In this document: piece by piece, positions 62,684-64,000 of the stretch
Layout: every line of letters begins with the position of its first letter
Position numbering within the stretch: position 1 is the stretch's first letter
Source of the DNA: Flavobacterium quisquiliarum
Lineage (GTDB): Bacteria > Bacteroidota > Bacteroidia > Flavobacteriales > Flavobacteriaceae
NCBI RefSeq assembly: GCF_019308285.1
Contig: NZ_WWEM01000009.1
Location: 141,795 to 205,794 of the forward strand
DNA: 64,000 bases
Reading direction: 5' to 3'
Translations under genes and position numbers: made by a program
The notes under the pieces: generated by a model
Told to the model about the DNA's origin: nothing
Seen by the model: the letters and a program-made list of their open reading frames with translations, nothing else
Database searches by the model: none

Positions 62684-62791
62684 TCGAAATCCAGATGTAA
62701 AATACTGTCATTCAAGGCAGAAGTTGTTGCTTTTTTTTCATTTTCACTTTGTGTTTTTAAAAAAATTCTTGTCATAAGACTCCAGTGCCTG

Positions 62792-63199
62792 CTAATGAAC
62801 TTTTGTAAAAACAAGGCTCAATAAATGTTTTTCATCCGGTTTTTGATAGGTGCCGTCTGCTTTCTCAATTGTTGGACATGTTTTGAATAACAGCTTACCG
62901 TTTTTTACTGTCATTTCAACATAGTCATTTTCATGAGTTTTTGCCGGAATTACCAATTTGTTCCGCTGAACGTATGCTTTTAAAATATGCGGAGGCGCTT
63001 CTCTGGTACCAATATCTATAAATGTGGCATAATCCTTATTTTTCTCAAATTTTATTTCGACTGTGTTGGTGTAATATTGCTTTACAATTATCCATTTGCC
63101 TTCAAATTGTGTTTTGATATTTTGAGGAATTGGATTGCTTTGACCAAACGAAAATCCGATTGAACAAACAAATGCGAATATGGCGAAAAGTGATTTCAT
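62792..63199 (-). CDS. Exported hypothetical protein
   Basis: 135 residues with a signal peptide (MKSLFAIFAFVCSIGFSFGQ). The mature part starts QNIKTQFEGKWIIVKQYYTN and is beta-rich, reminiscent of lipocalin-like domains. Its ATG shares one base with the stop of the Imm51 gene (TAATG), so it is translated together with it. An exported partner behind an immunity gene is noteworthy. Confidence 0.6.
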   Translation of the reverse strand: MKSLFAIFAFVCSIGFSFGQSNPIPQNIKTQFEGKWIIVKQYYTNTVEIKFEKNKDYATFIDIGTREAPPHILKAYVQRNKLVIPAKTHENDYVEMTVKNGKLLFKTCPTIEKADGTYQKPDEKHLLSLVFTKVH

Positions 63200-63549
63200 T
63201 AATCTAAAATGGCTCGTGAAAACAAATCGAATAGTAAGCTGTCGTTTTCGCAGGCTTCTTTAAAAGAGAGAATGAACTTTTTTAGCGCATCTGCATCTGA
63301 AGAATAGGCACAAAACATATCTGCTTCGGGGTCAAATTCAATGGCTTCTATTAATTCGGGCTTTTGTTCTTCTAAAAATACTGTTGCCAGCGAACCCCAA
63401 TCATAGCCGTTTCCTTCAAATCCCTCTTCTTCTCTTGTTTGGAAAACTTCGGTTTTGTATTCTCCAACATTTAAACATACCGAAACACTTTTTTCGTGTT
63501 CAACCCAAAAAAAGGGTTTAATTGATTCCTTAAAATTGTTAATGTCCAT
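63199..63549 (-). CDS. Imm51 family immunity protein
   Basis: 116 residues. The family pattern is clear: IKPFFWVEHEKSVSVCLNVG, then GFEGNGYDWGSLATVFLEEQ and EFDPEADMFCAYSSDADALK. Imm51 proteins protect cells from polymorphic toxins. No toxin is visible inside the window. It overlaps the upstream gene by 11 bases. A truncated copy of its first ten codons lies at 63890-63970. Confidence 0.8.
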   Translation of the reverse strand: MDINNFKESIKPFFWVEHEKSVSVCLNVGEYKTEVFQTREEEGFEGNGYDWGSLATVFLEEQKPELIEAIEFDPEADMFCAYSSDADALKKFILSFKEACENDSLLFDLFSRAILD

Positions 63550-63579
63550 ATTGTTCTAATTCTTTAAAAAGTTCGTCTG
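63518..63579. repeat. Direct repeat, copy 1 of a 62-base (or longer) duplication
   Basis: The sequence is identical to 63939-64000, 421 bases away. It spans the end of the 115-residue gene and the first ten codons of Imm51. The true length cannot be seen because the second copy reaches the window edge. Confidence 0.9.
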
Positions 63580-63886
63580 CATTTGTTTTTATTCCGTCTC
63601 TGTATTTTGCAGGTATTTTACTGTTTACTCTTTCGTACCAATCATCGAAAGTTTTTTTTATCTCACTGCAATTTAATTTGGCTATTCTTCTTTTTGCCAT
63701 TTCAGGATAACGTTTGCCAAAATGAACAAAGGCATCAACATGAATAAGTAAGGCTTGGCATATTTCATTAGAAGACCTTAACCATTCTTCTGCTTCTTGA
63801 ATTTGTTCTATTGCTAAATTAAAATATCGTGCCGGCTCTAAATCAGCCATTTGATTACCTTCCGGTACTGTACTAAATATTTTCAT
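63539..63886 (-). CDS. Hypothetical protein upstream of Imm51
   Basis: 115 residues, soluble and helical (EPARYFNLAIEQIQEAEEWL, ICQALLIHVDAFVHFGKRYP). Not recognised. Its last codons overlap the Imm51 start by 11 bases. The end of a second copy appears at the right window edge (63960-64000), so the gene is duplicated. Confidence 0.6.
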   Translation of the reverse strand: MKIFSTVPEGNQMADLEPARYFNLAIEQIQEAEEWLRSSNEICQALLIHVDAFVHFGKRYPEMAKRRIAKLNCSEIKKTFDDWYERVNSKIPAKYRDGIKTNADELFKELEQYGH

Positions 63887-63889
63887 TTT

Positions 63890-63970
63890 TTAATTGTTTG
63901 CAGTTAATGAAAATCTATTTTTACTATCAACATTCCCATTAATTGATTCCTTAAAATTGTTAATGTCCAT
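63890..63970 (-). pseudogene. Truncated Imm51 start
   Basis: A 26-residue ORF begins MDINNFKESI, identical to the Imm51 protein, then diverges to a short unrelated tail and stops. It marks the break point of the duplication. Confidence 0.75.
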
Positions 63971-64000
63971 ATTGTTCTAATTCTTTAAAAAGTTCGTCTG
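63939..64000. repeat. Direct repeat, copy 2
   Basis: Identical to 63518-63579 and cut by the window edge. Confidence 0.9.
63960..64000 (-). CDS. C-terminal end of a second copy of the 115-residue protein
   Basis: Only the last 12 residues (DELFKELEQYGH) and the stop are inside the window. They are identical to the end of 63539-63886. The rest of the gene continues beyond the window. Confidence 0.7.
   Translation of the reverse strand, partial: DELFKELEQYGH

Overview
The window is a stretch of AT-rich Bacteroidota chromosome, almost certainly from a Flavobacterium-type species. Several signs agree: a SusC/SusD pair, bacillithiol deacetylase BshB1, a fused PurL/PurQ, many periplasmic proteins with short signal peptides, genes without strong Shine-Dalgarno sites, and a recurring -7 promoter element of the form TAnnTTTG with an upstream TTTG.

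Layout. Bases 1-18,960 are mostly plus-strand small accessory genes: TPM, SUFU, DUF1801 (three copies), DUF2625, DUF4919, DUF2975 with its HTH partner, SRPBCC, NmrA-type dehydrogenase plus AraC regulator, serine hydrolase, MBL hydrolase, lactonase, LOG protein and 2H phosphoesterase. Bases 19,067-22,039 (minus) hold VOC, SMI1/KNR4 and a KefB-type antiporter. Bases 22,336-34,363 (plus) are mainly metabolic and signalling genes: serine deaminase, panB, RluA, aldehyde dehydrogenase, a 1350-residue hybrid histidine kinase and a zinc peptidase. A SusD/SusC pair without enzymes (34,634-39,078) has a tandem palindromic operator upstream. It is followed by tRNA-His, bshB1 and a thioesterase/isochorismate synthase pair. 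PurL, a TonB-dependent transporter and an acyl-CoA ligase fill 44.3-53.6 kb.

The most unusual part is the minus-strand block from about 60.05 to 53.69 kb, which looks like an RNA-repair or tRNA-handling island. In transcription order it has five tRNAs or tRNA-like genes (Arg-TCT, Asp-like GTC, Pro-like TGG, Tyr-GTA, Leu-TAG), an RLIG1-like RNA ligase, a DEDDh exonuclease and an ATP-grasp-like protein. Then comes a second, strongly degenerate tRNA-like array in which the 3' acceptor strand of one T-arm pairs with the 5' acceptor strand of the next D-arm, as in circularly permuted tRNAs. A slipin, an unannotated 51-residue ORF, a structured leader, a Lys-rich protein and a second paralogous DEDDh exonuclease follow. 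Palindromic repeats with TCCCGA/TCGGGA arms sit inside several of the tRNA elements. Upstream are two short transcription units (31- and 32-residue ORFs) with good Bacteroidota promoters and their own terminators.

From 61.2 kb to the window end there is a minus-strand array of immunity-like genes, including an Imm51 family member, with signs of cassette duplication. Dispersed palindromic repeats of several families fill many intergenic gaps. No insertion sequence, CRISPR array, rRNA or integrase was seen.
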